Below are positions 53,991 through 62,711 of a stretch of 64,000 bases of DNA, in pieces (the first letter of the stretch is position 1; the number at the start of each line of letters is the position of its first letter). The DNA lies in NCBI RefSeq assembly GCF_020618475.1, contig NZ_CP085335.1, forward strand, positions 124,001-188,000, read 5' to 3'. The notes beneath the pieces were generated by a model. The model was not told where the DNA came from. It was given only the letters and a program-made list of their open reading frames with translations, and made no database searches. Origin of the DNA: Haladaptatus halobius (GTDB lineage: Archaea > Halobacteriota > Halobacteria > Halobacteriales > Haladaptataceae). The position numbers and the translations under genes were made by a program.

Positions 53991-54245
53991 TCAATCGTAG
54001 TGCTCGCGGAGGTAGTCTACGATATCGTCGCTCTCGTACATCGATACTTCTCGGCGGGTGTCGACGAGAAACGGAATCTGGTCGTCTCCTCCTACCGCCT
54101 CCAGTTCCGACTGCGCCTGTTCGTTGTTCACGTCGCCCTCGTGCGACCGCGGGTTGTGGACGACGTACGAGAGGCCGAGGTCTTGCATCGCCTGCCGGAC
54201 GTTCTGAGAATACGGACAGTCTTCCGCTTGATACAGTTCGAGCAT
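53991..54245 (-). CDS. Glutaredoxin/GST-N-like thioredoxin-fold protein
   Basis: 84 residues. LELYQAEDCPYSQNVRQAMQDLGLSYVVH has the CxxS-type active site (C9, S12: CPYS), the cis-Pro loop DQIPFLVD and the C-terminal MYESDDIVDYLREHYD. One Cys is replaced, so it fits monothiol/GST-N-type rather than dithiol glutaredoxins. Haloarchaea use gamma-glutamylcysteine rather than glutathione, so the thiol partner may be that. It is first of a run of three same-strand genes. Confidence 0.88.
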   Translation of the reverse strand: MLELYQAEDCPYSQNVRQAMQDLGLSYVVHNPRSHEGDVNNEQAQSELEAVGGDDQIPFLVDTRREVSMYESDDIVDYLREHYD

Positions 54246-54270
54246 ACTCGCCCTTCAACCCGAATCTCCG

Positions 54271-54897
54271 TTAGCGTTGTTGCTCGTCGCTCCCCATCGA
54301 CGCCGCGAGCGACCACGCGATTCGCATCGGTCGAGCGCGACTCCACGCGACGACGATGACGCCACCGACGAAGTCGAACACCAGATCGAGGATGATATCC
54401 TTCATGCCGAACTGGATAAGCACCGCCTTACCACCCACGGCGTTCGCCAGAAGGCCGGATGTGAATTCGAGGACTTCCCAGAGCACGCCGAACGCGAGGG
54501 CGAACACGAGCACGAACAGGAATCGGAGTTCGCGGGGGAGTTCGACGCGCTCCGAGTGGAGTTCGACCGCCCGAAGGAAGGCGTAACTGGTGCCGGCGAC
54601 GATACTGGCCGAGAGCGCGTGGGCGACCGAATCGTACCACGGATACTGTCGGTACGGGCCGAGTATGCCGACCGTGTGTACGAAGACGGCCGCCGTGAGC
54701 CACAGCACGAACCCGGCGCTCATCGACACGCCCTTGTCCCGCCGGAGGAACGCCGGAACGAACGTCACGAGCAAGGAGACGCCGCCGTTGACGGCGACAC
54801 CGACGTTGCCCCGATAGATACCGTAGGCCGTGAGCGCGAGGAGTCCGGCCTGAAGGAGTCGAACGAGACGGCGCTTGTACCGCTTCGGAACGACCAT
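54271..54897 (-). CDS. Polytopic membrane protein, unknown function
   Basis: 208 residues with about six membrane helices (LLQAGLLALTAYGIY; GGVSLLVTFVPAFL; AGFVLWLTAAVFVHTVGIL; FLFVLVFALAFGVLWEVLEF). The motif PWYDSVAHALSASIVAGTSYA and GVLWEVLEF resemble the DUF2238/YjdF-like integral membrane family. The start overlaps the upstream gene's stop by 1 nt, so the two are coupled. Function is unknown. Confidence 0.75.
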   Translation of the reverse strand: MVVPKRYKRRLVRLLQAGLLALTAYGIYRGNVGVAVNGGVSLLVTFVPAFLRRDKGVSMSAGFVLWLTAAVFVHTVGILGPYRQYPWYDSVAHALSASIVAGTSYAFLRAVELHSERVELPRELRFLFVLVFALAFGVLWEVLEFTSGLLANAVGGKAVLIQFGMKDIILDLVFDFVGGVIVVAWSRARPMRIAWSLAASMGSDEQQR

Positions 54898-55478
54898 CAG
54901 TCACCACCACCGAGCAGGTCGATATCGGTGTCCACCGCCGAGAGGTCGAAGTACAACTGGGAGGCAATACCGGCACCGACGCCCACGCCCGTCGCGGCCA
55001 CGAAGTCCCACATGAGGGCGTTCTGCGACCGGAGATGCTGCGTTCCGAGTAAGCGGTCGGCGTAGAACTGTGCGACCGCCCAGCCTCCGACCGCGGCCAT
55101 CGTCGTGAGCGCGACCAGCGTCACCGCGAACCACGGCGCGAGCCTCGCGGACGTGAACGTCGCCAGCTCCACGACGAGCACGAGCGCGATGGCCGAGACG
55201 ACGAACGAGAGCGCGACGCCGTCCAGCGCGGGCGGCCCGAACGTCCGGACAAATATTGGAAGCACGGCGAACGCCAGCGTCTCCCACGGAAGCATCACTG
55301 ACGAGTCGCGCGCGGCGAGCGGCGGAACGAGGGCGACGATCACGAGAAGGACGGCGAACCCGGCCCAGAGGGCCTCTCCGAGGACGATCATCGCCGGAAT
55401 CGACGCCGTCGCCACCGCGACGAACGTCCACGCGAGGCCCGCGTCCCGCTTCGTAACGAGCGCGTCGAGCGCGGTCAT
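54897..55478 (-). CDS. Polytopic membrane protein, unknown function
   Basis: 193 residues from the ATG at 55478 (MTALDALVTKRDAGLAWTFVAV). It has about six hydrophobic helices (ASIPAMIVLGEALWAGF; AVLLVIVALVPPL; LAFAVLPIFVRTFG; VVSAIALVLVVELATF; FAVTLVALTTMAAVG). The frame is open farther upstream, but that part is Arg-rich and overlaps the region before a DUF7344 gene, so I reject it. It is coupled to the downstream membrane gene by a 1-nt overlap. The final DIDLLGGGD tail is acidic. No function is assigned; together with the next gene it resembles a two-subunit membrane complex. Confidence 0.72.
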   Translation of the reverse strand: MTALDALVTKRDAGLAWTFVAVATASIPAMIVLGEALWAGFAVLLVIVALVPPLAARDSSVMLPWETLAFAVLPIFVRTFGPPALDGVALSFVVSAIALVLVVELATFTSARLAPWFAVTLVALTTMAAVGGWAVAQFYADRLLGTQHLRSQNALMWDFVAATGVGVGAGIASQLYFDLSAVDTDIDLLGGGD

Positions 55479-55519
55479 ACGGGGCGTACATTCGCCATCG
55501 GATTCAAATTGGCGCTTCC

Positions 55520-55828
55520 TCAGCGGGTCTGAACTGCCTTTTCGTCGAAACAGCACTCCAGCAACGTCTCCGCGAGCTGGCAACCGCGATAGCGAACGGT
55601 TCCGGTTCGGGCGTCGTAGTCGACCAGCGCCGTGGCGGCGAGTCGGGGGAGGTGGACGTGACGAAGGAGAACTTCGGCGTTCGGCTCGTTTTGGAACACC
55701 CCCGCGAGTTCCTCGACTGTTGTGGGTTCGTCCGATGAATCGGATAGGTGGGCCAGGAGGTGATGGCGCTGAGAATCTGACAAAACACTGAACACAGTGT
55801 CGAGTGTCGCTGACTCTGAAGCGGACAT
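55520..55828 (-). CDS. DUF7344 winged-helix regulator
   Basis: 102 residues, the compact soluble form. LDTVFSVLSDSQRHHLLAHLSDSS, TVEELAGVFQNEPNAEVLLRHVHLPRLAATALVDYDARTG, and RYRGCQLAETLLECCF show the winged helix. It lies 41 nt upstream of the two membrane genes on the same strand and could regulate them. It is the third DUF7344 gene in the window. Confidence 0.8.
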   Translation of the reverse strand: MSASESATLDTVFSVLSDSQRHHLLAHLSDSSDEPTTVEELAGVFQNEPNAEVLLRHVHLPRLAATALVDYDARTGTVRYRGCQLAETLLECCFDEKAVQTR

Positions 55829-55888
55829 TATCCCAAGTGGGACGAATATTGCTCTAATAATTGCGCTTGCAAACGCAGGCTACCGGTT

Positions 55889-56050
55889 TCAGATGCCGCA
55901 GTCGTCGGTGAACTCATACTCCTCGCGTCGGTCAAGCTTTCGGTCGATAGCGTCCAGAAGCCACTCGTCTATCGTCTCGTCCGCGCAGTCGGCCTCGATT
56001 CGGTCGCGGGTTTCGGCGTCGACGGTGAGTACCAGGTGGGCGTGGCGCAT
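55889..56050 (-). CDS. 53-residue ribbon-helix-helix-like protein
   Basis: From ATG 56050: MRHAHLVLTVDAETRDRI, then EADCADETIDEWLLDAIDRKLDRREEYEF. A beta strand followed by two helices (DETIDEWLLDAIDRKL) is the plan of an RHH DNA-binding domain. An ATG 42 nt upstream is possible. It is divergent from the PIN-ATPase gene, 81 nt apart, and may bind that promoter. Function is inferred from fold only. Confidence 0.6.
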   Translation of the reverse strand: MRHAHLVLTVDAETRDRIEADCADETIDEWLLDAIDRKLDRREEYEFTDDCGI

Positions 56051-56131
56051 CGAATAGCGTACGGTACGGAGTCCCAAAAGCGTGACTCCCACGCTGAAAC
56101 CCTTATCAGGCTACCGTCCGAAGTTGCGCGC

Positions 56132-57970
56132 ATGAACGTAGTGCCGGATACGAGCGCCGTCGTCGACGGCCGAATATCCCAGAAAGTCGCTGACGGCGAC
56201 TTTGCCGGGGCGACGGTACTCATCCCCGAGGCCGTCGTCAGCGAACTGGAATCGCAGGCGAACAGGGGCGAAGAGAGCGGTTGGAACGGGCTGTCGGAAC
56301 TCCAGCGACTCGCGGACTCCGCTGACGCGGGCGATATCGACCTCGAATACGTCGGCGTCCGACCGAAGCCCGAAGAGCAGGGGTACGCCCACCGGGGCGA
56401 GATAGATGCGCTCATCCGCGAACTCGCGGACGAGCACGACGCCACCTTCGTCACCAGCGACCTCGTCCAGAGCGAAGTGGCGCAGGCGAAAGGGCTAGAG
56501 GTGGAGTACATCGCGCCGAAGACCCGCGACGTGGGTCGACTCGGCATCGAGGACTACTTCGACGAACAGACGATGAGCGTCCACCTCCGGGCGGACGTCC
56601 CGCCGATGGCGAAGCGCGGTGAAATCGGCGAGATGCACTATCAGGAGATCCGCGACGACCCCTCAACCGACGCCCAACTCAAGGAGTACGCCCAGGAGAT
56701 CGTCCAGAGCGCGAAACAGAGCAACGAGGGGTTCATCGAGATAGACGAACCAGGGATGACCATCGTCCAGTTCCGCGATTACCGCATCGCCATCGCGGAG
56801 CCGCCCTTCGCCGACGCGTGGGAGATCACCGCGGTTCGCCCCATCGTCAAGACGAACATGGAGGATTACGAGCACGCCGACGAACTCAAAGGTCGCCTGC
56901 TCAAACGCCAGCGCGGCGTCCTCATATCCGGGGCGCCGGGTGCCGGAAAGTCGACGTTTGCGCAGGCCGTGGCGGAGTTCTTGGCGAACAACGACTTCGC
57001 GGTGAAGACGATGGAGAAACCGCGCGACCTGCAAGTCGGGCCGGAGATAACGCAGTACACCGCGCTGGCCGGGGAGATGGAGAAGACCGCGGACTCCCTG
57101 CTGATGGTGCGCCCCGACTACACCATCTACGATGAGGTTCGGAAGACGGACGACTTCGAGGTGTTCGCCGACATGCGCCTCGCGGGCGTCGGGATGGTCG
57201 GCGTCGTCCACGCGACCCGGCCCATCGACGCGCTCCAGCGGCTCATCGGGCGGGTCGAACTCGGCATGATTCCCCAGATAGTGGACACCGTCGTCTACAT
57301 CGAAGCCGGACAGATAGAGAAGGTGTACGACGTGAAGACGCAGGTCAAGGTGCCCGAGGGCATGATGGAAGAAGACCTCGCGCGTCCGGTCATCCTCGTC
57401 GAGGAGTTCGAGACGGGCACGCCAGAGTACGAGATCTACACCTTCAACCGGCAGGTCGTCACGGTTCCGCTTCAGGAGGGCGACCGCGACGAAACCGGCG
57501 TCTCCCGCCTCGCCAGACAGGAGATAGAACGCGAGGTTCAATCGGTCGCCCGCGGCCACGTGGACGTCGACCTTCAAGGCCAGAACAGGGCCGTCGTCTA
57601 CGTGGACGAGAGCGACATCTCCTACGTCATCGGCAAGGGCGGCGGGCGAATCGACGACATCGAGAACCGCCTCGGCATCGACATCGACGTGCGAACCCAC
57701 GAAGAGAAACCCTCGTCGGTCGGCGACGGCGGGACGGCCGCGACGCCGCGCGGCGACGTGGTGACGCCCGAGATCACCTCGCGGCATGTCATCATCCCGC
57801 TCTCCGGCCACGCCGGGGAGACGGTGGAGGTGCAGGCCGACGGCGAGTACCTCTTCACCGCGACGGTCGGACGCGGCGGTGACATCCAAGTCTCACGCGG
57901 GAGCGCCATCGCTGAGGAGTTGGAGCGCGCCATCGACAGGGAACACCAGATAACCGTCGTGACGGCGTGA
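56132..57970 (+). CDS. PIN-domain/ATPase/KH protein (PINA-like)
   Basis: 612 residues in three parts: an N-terminal PIN domain (VVPDTSAVVDGRISQ, VLIPEAVVSELESQ, ATFVTSDLVQSEVAQ with the acidic cluster of a PIN nuclease); a RecA/PilT-type ATPase with Walker A VLISGAPGAGKSTFAQAVAEFL and Walker B-like LLMVRPDYTIYDE; and a C-terminal KH-like motif VIGKGGGRIDDIENRLG. Nearly all archaea have this protein; the Sulfolobus homologue PINA is a Holliday-junction-related ATPase. I chose the ATG at 56132, 26-29 nt after a TTAT element (56103-56106). It may act in RNA or DNA processing; the haloarchaeal role is unproven. Confidence 0.92.
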   Translation: MNVVPDTSAVVDGRISQKVADGDFAGATVLIPEAVVSELESQANRGEESGWNGLSELQRLADSADAGDIDLEYVGVRPKPEEQGYAHRGEIDALIRELADEHDATFVTSDLVQSEVAQAKGLEVEYIAPKTRDVGRLGIEDYFDEQTMSVHLRADVPPMAKRGEIGEMHYQEIRDDPSTDAQLKEYAQEIVQSAKQSNEGFIEIDEPGMTIVQFRDYRIAIAEPPFADAWEITAVRPIVKTNMEDYEHADELKGRLLKRQRGVLISGAPGAGKSTFAQAVAEFLANNDFAVKTMEKPRDLQVGPEITQYTALAGEMEKTADSLLMVRPDYTIYDEVRKTDDFEVFADMRLAGVGMVGVVHATRPIDALQRLIGRVELGMIPQIVDTVVYIEAGQIEKVYDVKTQVKVPEGMMEEDLARPVILVEEFETGTPEYEIYTFNRQVVTVPLQEGDRDETGVSRLARQEIEREVQSVARGHVDVDLQGQNRAVVYVDESDISYVIGKGGGRIDDIENRLGIDIDVRTHEEKPSSVGDGGTAATPRGDVVTPEITSRHVIIPLSGHAGETVEVQADGEYLFTATVGRGGDIQVSRGSAIAEELERAIDREHQITVVTA

Positions 57971-57992
57971 GAAAGGGAAGAAAGTCGGTCGG

Positions 57993-58271
57993 TTATTCGG
58001 CGCACTGGGCGTCCGCGGACTGGTCGGTTTCGACCTCGTTCGGGACGGTTATCTCGTAGAGACTCTGGCGGGCGTCCGCGAAGTAGATGTCCTCTTCGAC
58101 GACACCGATCTCCTCCAACCGTTCGAGTGCGTATCGAACCGTGCGCGCGGAGAGCATCGATTCGTTCACGATTTGCTTTTGGGTGAGCGACCCCTTGTAT
58201 TCGAGAACCTTGAAGACGAGTTTCGCACTCGGGGGTAGGTCGTCTATCTCTTTCCGCTCAGTTTGAGACAT
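57993..58271 (-). CDS. Winged-helix DNA-binding protein (MarR-like)
   Basis: 92 residues from MSQTERKEIDDLPPSAKLV; two more ATG codons directly precede it (58274, 58277). The winged helix is KLVFKVLEYKGSLTQKQIVNESMLSARTVRYALERLEEIGVV (about 17-58) with wing DIYFADARQSLYEIT. Highly conserved in haloarchaea, with an unknown target. A minus-strand TTTTATG box at 58301-58307 fits a transcript start near 58277. It is convergent with the PIN-ATPase gene, 23 nt apart. Confidence 0.85.
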   Translation of the reverse strand: MSQTERKEIDDLPPSAKLVFKVLEYKGSLTQKQIVNESMLSARTVRYALERLEEIGVVEEDIYFADARQSLYEITVPNEVETDQSADAQCAE

Positions 58272-58517
58272 CATCATTACGAATCGAAACACCCAACCGG
58301 CATAAAACTATTGAGAACGAATAACACGGTAACGGTCGGCTCTGTTCGAATAAAATTCCCCCTGAAAGCTTTTGAATACACTCTCCGTGCCGATTCCGGC
58401 AGTGTGTCCAGACTGACTTAAAAACGGTGTTGATAATATTTTAACTGTCTCCTTGAAAGCCCTGGACATCACTTCGATGCCGAACGGTTTCCAAATCACC
58501 CCTTCCTCGCACGAATG

Positions 58518-58525
58518 TTTATAAA
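58518..58525 (+). promoter_or_regulatory. Strong TATA box pointing into the 3' end of engB
   Basis: TTTATAAA is centred 27-28 nt before an ATG at 58549 on the plus strand. The frame there soon runs antisense through engB, so it is not a convincing protein gene. The element could drive an antisense RNA. The rest of 58293-58587 is AT-rich and shows no gene. Confidence 0.4.
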
Positions 58526-58587
58526 TTATCGAGCGACCAAAGCCGCCGATGCCCGAGAGTATCGAACGAGAACCGCAAAAATCCGAC

Positions 58588-59208
58588 CTACGAGAAGAAC
58601 TTCAGCAGGTCGTCACGCTTCTGCTCGTGGAGGTGGGTCTTGACGGCCTCGTTCAGCGCGTCGATGTTCCCGCGCTTCGCGCTGATGGGTGTGATGGTGT
58701 CCTGCCACTGTTTCCAGGGCGGATGCAGGCCGAGGCGGTCACAGAGGTCGTCCAGTCTCTCGTCCCTGTCGTCCACCTTGTCCATCTTGTTCACCGCGAC
58801 GACGACCGGAATATCCACGTCTCGGAGGAAGTAGAACATTTCCACGTCGTGCGGAATCTCGTCCTCGCCGGAGTGGCGGTCGATGATATCCACGGCGCTC
58901 TTTCCGTCCACGACGAGGACGCCGACGAGGATGTCGTCCGCGTGTTCTTCGACATACTGTACGATGTCGGTCTTGATCTGCTCGCGGCGCTCCTCGGACA
59001 CGCCGGACATGAATCCGAATCCCGGCAGGTCGGTCAGCATGAAATCCTCGCTGACCCAGTCGAAGTGGTTCGGTTTACGCGTGACGCCGGGTTTGCCGCC
59101 CGTCTCGAAGCGGTGCCCCGTCAGCTCGCGCATCAGAGTAGACTTGCCGACGTTCGAACGCCCGACGAACACGATTTCGGCGCTTCTGTCGGGTCGGTTC
59201 TCGAACAT
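58588..59208 (-). CDS. engB: GTP-binding protein EngB
   Basis: 206 residues from ATG 59208 ([20 protein letters not shown]); an ATG 36 nt upstream would add an Arg-rich stretch and is unlikely. Motifs: G1 [10 protein letters not shown]2 [10 protein letters not shown]3 DLPGFGFM, G4 NKMDKVD and G5 ISAKRG. EngB (YihA/YsxC) is a TRAFAC GTPase of ribosome assembly. It is divergent from the DUF389 copy, with an 88-nt gap. Confidence 0.93.
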   Translation of the reverse strand: MFENRPDRSAEIVFVGRSNVGKSTLMRELTGHRFETGGKPGVTRKPNHFDWVSEDFMLTDLPGFGFMSGVSEERREQIKTDIVQYVEEHADDILVGVLVVDGKSAVDIIDRHSGEDEIPHDVEMFYFLRDVDIPVVVAVNKMDKVDDRDERLDDLCDRLGLHPPWKQWQDTITPISAKRGNIDALNEAVKTHLHEQKRDDLLKFFS

Positions 59209-59296
59209 ATTCCCTCCTTTCCTCCCTCGACGCTTAACCGCCATGCTTTGCGTTCGAGCCGTCCCTTATATCACCCTCGGCTTCCCATCGTAAAAC

Positions 59297-60626
59297 GTGC
59301 GACTCGTACAGGTTTCTATCCCAACGGGCGAGCGCAAGACCGTCGTCGAGACGCTCGAATCCGAGGGTATCGACTACTTTCTTACCGACGAAGCGGGCGG
59401 TCGCAAGTACACTGCGATTGCGGCGTTTCCGCTCCCGCAGAACGCGGTTCAGACGGTCATCGACAAACTCCACGATGCGGGACTGAGCGACGACGCACAC
59501 ACGGTCATCATCGACGCCGAGACGGACACGTCCCGCGAGTTCGAGGAGTTGTCGAAGCGATACGACGCGGAGAGCGGTACCGACCGAATCGCCCGTGACG
59601 ATAATCCTCACGCGGGCGCGGGAGCTGTCGCCCCGGCTCCGAACGTTCGTCTTCATGACCGTCGTGAGCGCCATCGTCGCAACGGCGGGAATGCTCATCG
59701 ACTCGCCCGCCGTGGTGGTCGGGTCGATGGTCATCGCCCCGCTGGTCGGCCCGGCGCTCTCCGCGGGCGTCGGTACCGTGCTGAACGACCAGGGGCTGTT
59801 TCGCCGCGGCGTGAAACTACAGATATTCGGTGTCGTCGTCGCCATCGCCAGCTCGACCATCTTCGCCCTCGTCGTACGATATCTCTACCTCTTCCCGCCG
59901 AACACCGACGTTACGTCGATCTCCCAGATAAGCGGGCGATTGACGCCCGATTTCCTCTCGCTCATCGTCGCCCTCGGTGCCGGGGCGGCGGGCGTCGTAA
60001 GCCTCGCGGCGGGCGTGTCCGTCGCGCTCGTCGGTGTCATGATCGCGGCGGCGCTCATCCCGCCCGTCGCGGCGGTCGGTATCGGCATCGCGTGGTGGCG
60101 ACCGACTATCGCGCTCGCCGCGAGCGTCCTCGTGCTGGTGAACGTACTCTCCATCAACCTCTCGGCCATCGTGACGCTCCAGTACATGGGGTATCGACCG
60201 AAAAGCTGGTTCCAAGTGGAACGCACTCAGACGGAAATGGTTCGCCGAATTGGCGTTCTCGTCGTCGGCATCGCCCTACTTTCCATCTTTCTCGGCGGTG
60301 TGACCTACTCGTCCTATCAGAGCGCACAGTTCGAGGAACAGACAAACGATGCGGTCGAATCAGTCCTCAACGACTCCCAGTACCGGCAGGCCGAGAAGAT
60401 CGACCTGCAAGTGCAGTATCGAGGTGGACTTCCGATGGGGAACAGCGCGTACGCCCGCAGTCTCCCGTTCCGCCAACCCGACCGCGTCGTGGTGACCGTG
60501 GGACGACCGGCGGACGGTCGCTACCCTCTACTCGCAGATAGGTTACACGACCGAATCGAACGCCGAACCGGACAAGATGTCGCGGTGCAGGTTCGATACG
60601 TCGAAACCGACGAAGTTTCGGCCTAA
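59297..60626 (+). pseudogene. DUF389 (TIGR00341) membrane protein, frameshifted
   Basis: GTG-started N-terminal domain MRLVQVSIPTGERKTVVETL, then EGIDYFLTDEAGGRKYTAIA up to TDRIARDD at about 59601. The expected continuation ILTRARELSPRLRTFVF and the membrane helices (FMTVVSAIVATAGMLIDSPAVVVGSMVIAPLVGPAL, etc.) lie in a different frame through 60626. Removing one base in GATAATC would give DDILTRARELSPRL. The family has an N-terminal regulatory domain and about 5-6 helices; its paralogue at 61.4 kb is intact. Either a one-base insertion or a sequencing error. Confidence 0.75.
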
Positions 60627-60659
60627 CTATTTGTCACTCGCCGACGTTTTCCTGCCTCC

Positions 60660-61375
60660 ATGTGACGCGCACTCATCGCGGCGTTGGGGGTTGCTATCCT
60701 ACTTGCTTCCGTAGGATGGGGACTGCTGGCGGTGCGACGCAGACAGAGAACAGTACGAGTACGACGATTCGCGTCTCGGCGGTCGGTGAAGTTCAAGCGG
60801 AACCGGATCAAGCGCTCGTGCGAGTCGCGATTGTCCAGTCCGCGGACGACGCCGAAACGGTTCGCACGCGACTCGCCCGGAACGCCTCGCAGATGCGGGA
60901 GGCGCTTCGAGAAGTCGGCGTCGGCGACGACCGGATTCGAACCGTCGCGTTCGACATCAGCGAAGACCGCGACGAAGAGGGGGCTCCGTCCGGATTTCGC
61001 GGTGTTCACGCGTTCGAGATAACGCTGAATGACACCTCGCGTGTGGGTCGGGTCGTGGATACGACGGTGAAAAACGGCGCGAACGAAGTCGATGGCGTCG
61101 CGTTCACGCTCTCGGACGCTCGCCGCGACGAACTCCGAACGCGGGCGCTTCAGAGCGCGGTGAACGGCGCACGCGCCGACGCGGAAATCATCGCAGATGC
61201 GGAGAATCTGTCGATAACCGGCGTCAGAAACGCCTCGACCGTAGAGTCGTCGTTCGTTCCCGCCGAAGCCGAGACGACCGCGGTGGCCGACGCTGGCGGG
61301 AAGACGGAAGTCGAGTCCGGGCCGGTGACGGTGGCAGTACAAGTGACGGTGACCTACGAGGCGCGCCCCGGATAG
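60660..61375 (+). pseudogene. SIMPL-domain (DUF541) exported protein, broken leader
   Basis: The body is an intact SIMPL/DUF541 domain: TIRVSAVGEVQAEPDQALVRVAIV, GVGDDRIRTVAFDISEDRDEEG, FEITLNDTSRVGRVVDTTVKNGAN and VESGPVTVAVQVTVTYEARPG. The natural leader appears in another frame from ATG 60660: M-stop-RALIAALGVAILLASVGWG. So codon 2 is TGA and a frameshift within GGGGACT separates leader and body. The body could start at ATG 60718 or at a GTG at 60662, but either product would have no signal peptide. It lies between two DUF389 paralogues and looks like a decayed secreted gene. Confidence 0.65.
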
Positions 61376-61415
61376 CGGCCTGAACGCTTTTGTTCCGGTG
61401 TGTGGTTGTGCCCTC

Positions 61416-62711
61416 GTGCGTCTGATACACGTTTTCATCCCGGAGGAACGACAGGAGGCCGTTCTAGGGGTGCTCGACGATCGAGACGTAGATTACGTCG
61501 TCATCACCGCGTCAGGCGTCGCCGACGGCGGAATGCTGATCGAGTTTCCGCTTCCGACCGACGCCGTCAGCGACGTGCTCGGACGGCTTCACGAAGCTGG
61601 TCTGGACGAGGAGTCGTACATCGTCGTCGGCACCGCGGAGACCGCGGAAACGGCCACGATGGAACTGCTGGAGCATAGGTACGCGAGCGATTTCTCGCCG
61701 TTGGCGACCAACGAACTCCGGTCGAAGTCGCGGGATATGTCGCGCGACCCGTACTCGTTCGTCTGGATGATCGTCCTGTCGGCGGTCATCGCCGCCGGAG
61801 GGTTGCTTGCCGACTCGCCCGCCGTGGTGGTCGGGTCGATGGTCATCGCCCCGCTGGTCGGCCCCATCCTCACGACCGGCGTTGGCGTCGTCACGGGCGA
61901 CCGGAAGATGGTCGCCGACAGCGTCAAGTTCCAGGTGGGCGGTCTCGTCGTGGCGATCGTCGCCGCGACGCTGTTCGGTTTCCTCCTCCGCCTGACCGGG
62001 TTCGCACCCGTCGGCCTCGACGTATCCTCTCTGGAGTTGGTGACCGTCCGCCTCGCGCCGACGTTCATCACGGTCACCATCGGTCTCGCGGCGGGGTCTG
62101 CCGCCGCGTTCGCGCTCACCACGGAAGGCCCGACCGCGCTCGTTGGCGTGATGATCGCGGCGGCGCTCTTGCCGGGGGCGGCGACGGTCGGTATCGCCCT
62201 CGTCTGGGGGGCGCTCGTCGTGGCGCTCGGTGCGACACTCCTGTTGGCGGTGACCATCGTCGCCATTAACGCCGCCGTCATTGTCACGCTCCGCTATCTC
62301 GGTTACCGTTCCGCTGAGGGCGATTCGAGCGTATTGCCAAGCGCCCTGCGAGTCGTCGCTCTGATCGTTTTGGTCGCCATCATCGGTGGCGTTCTCTTCG
62401 GGACGTACCAGCAACTATCGTTCGAGCGAGAGACGACGAGCGCGGTCGAGGACGTGCTCAGCCGTCCGGCCTATGGCGGACTCGACGTGGTGGCGATTCG
62501 AACCGAGTACGACGCGCTCGGCGGGTCTCGAACCGTCACCGTGACGCTGAGCCGAACGTCGAACCGGTCGTATCCTTCTCTCGCCCGAGACGTTCAACGT
62601 CGCATCGCCGCCCGAACCGGTCGCTCGCCCGAGGTTCGAGTTCGCTATCGGGATTATCAGGTCGCGGAGCCGGGTTCCAGCTACCCCTCGAACGGGAGTT
62701 CGGGTTCGTAG
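61416..62711 (+). CDS. DUF389 (TIGR00341) membrane protein
   Basis: 431 residues from the GTG at 61416 (VRLIHVFIPEERQEAV), matching the start of its paralogue. The N-terminal domain (about 1-100, IEFPLPTDAVSDVLGRL) precedes five to six membrane helices: VWMIVLSAVIAAGGLLADSPAVVVGSMVIAPLVGPIL, VKFQVGGLVVAIVAATLFGF, APTFITVTIGLAAGSAAAF, ALVGVMIAAALLPGAATVGIALVWG and LRVVALIVLVAIIGGVLF. The DSPAVVVGSMVIAPLVGP block is the family signature. The transport or sensing role is unknown. Its last 31 nt overlap the 3' end of the convergent NOG1 gene. Confidence 0.85.
   Translation: MRLIHVFIPEERQEAVLGVLDDRDVDYVVITASGVADGGMLIEFPLPTDAVSDVLGRLHEAGLDEESYIVVGTAETAETATMELLEHRYASDFSPLATNELRSKSRDMSRDPYSFVWMIVLSAVIAAGGLLADSPAVVVGSMVIAPLVGPILTTGVGVVTGDRKMVADSVKFQVGGLVVAIVAATLFGFLLRLTGFAPVGLDVSSLELVTVRLAPTFITVTIGLAAGSAAAFALTTEGPTALVGVMIAAALLPGAATVGIALVWGALVVALGATLLLAVTIVAINAAVIVTLRYLGYRSAEGDSSVLPSALRVVALIVLVAIIGGVLFGTYQQLSFERETTSAVEDVLSRPAYGGLDVVAIRTEYDALGGSRTVTVTLSRTSNRSYPSLARDVQRRIAARTGRSPEVRVRYRDYQVAEPGSSYPSNGSSGS

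Noticed and set aside
58308-58499. 63-residue minus-strand ORF in the AT-rich gap upstream of engB's 3' end
   Set aside because: It has no recognisable motif, an uncharacteristic non-acidic composition and no suitable promoter spacing.
58549-59598. Long plus-strand frame opposite engB
   Set aside because: Despite a good TATA box, the translation beyond 13 residues is antisense to conserved GTPase motifs. I keep only the promoter as a possible antisense RNA start.
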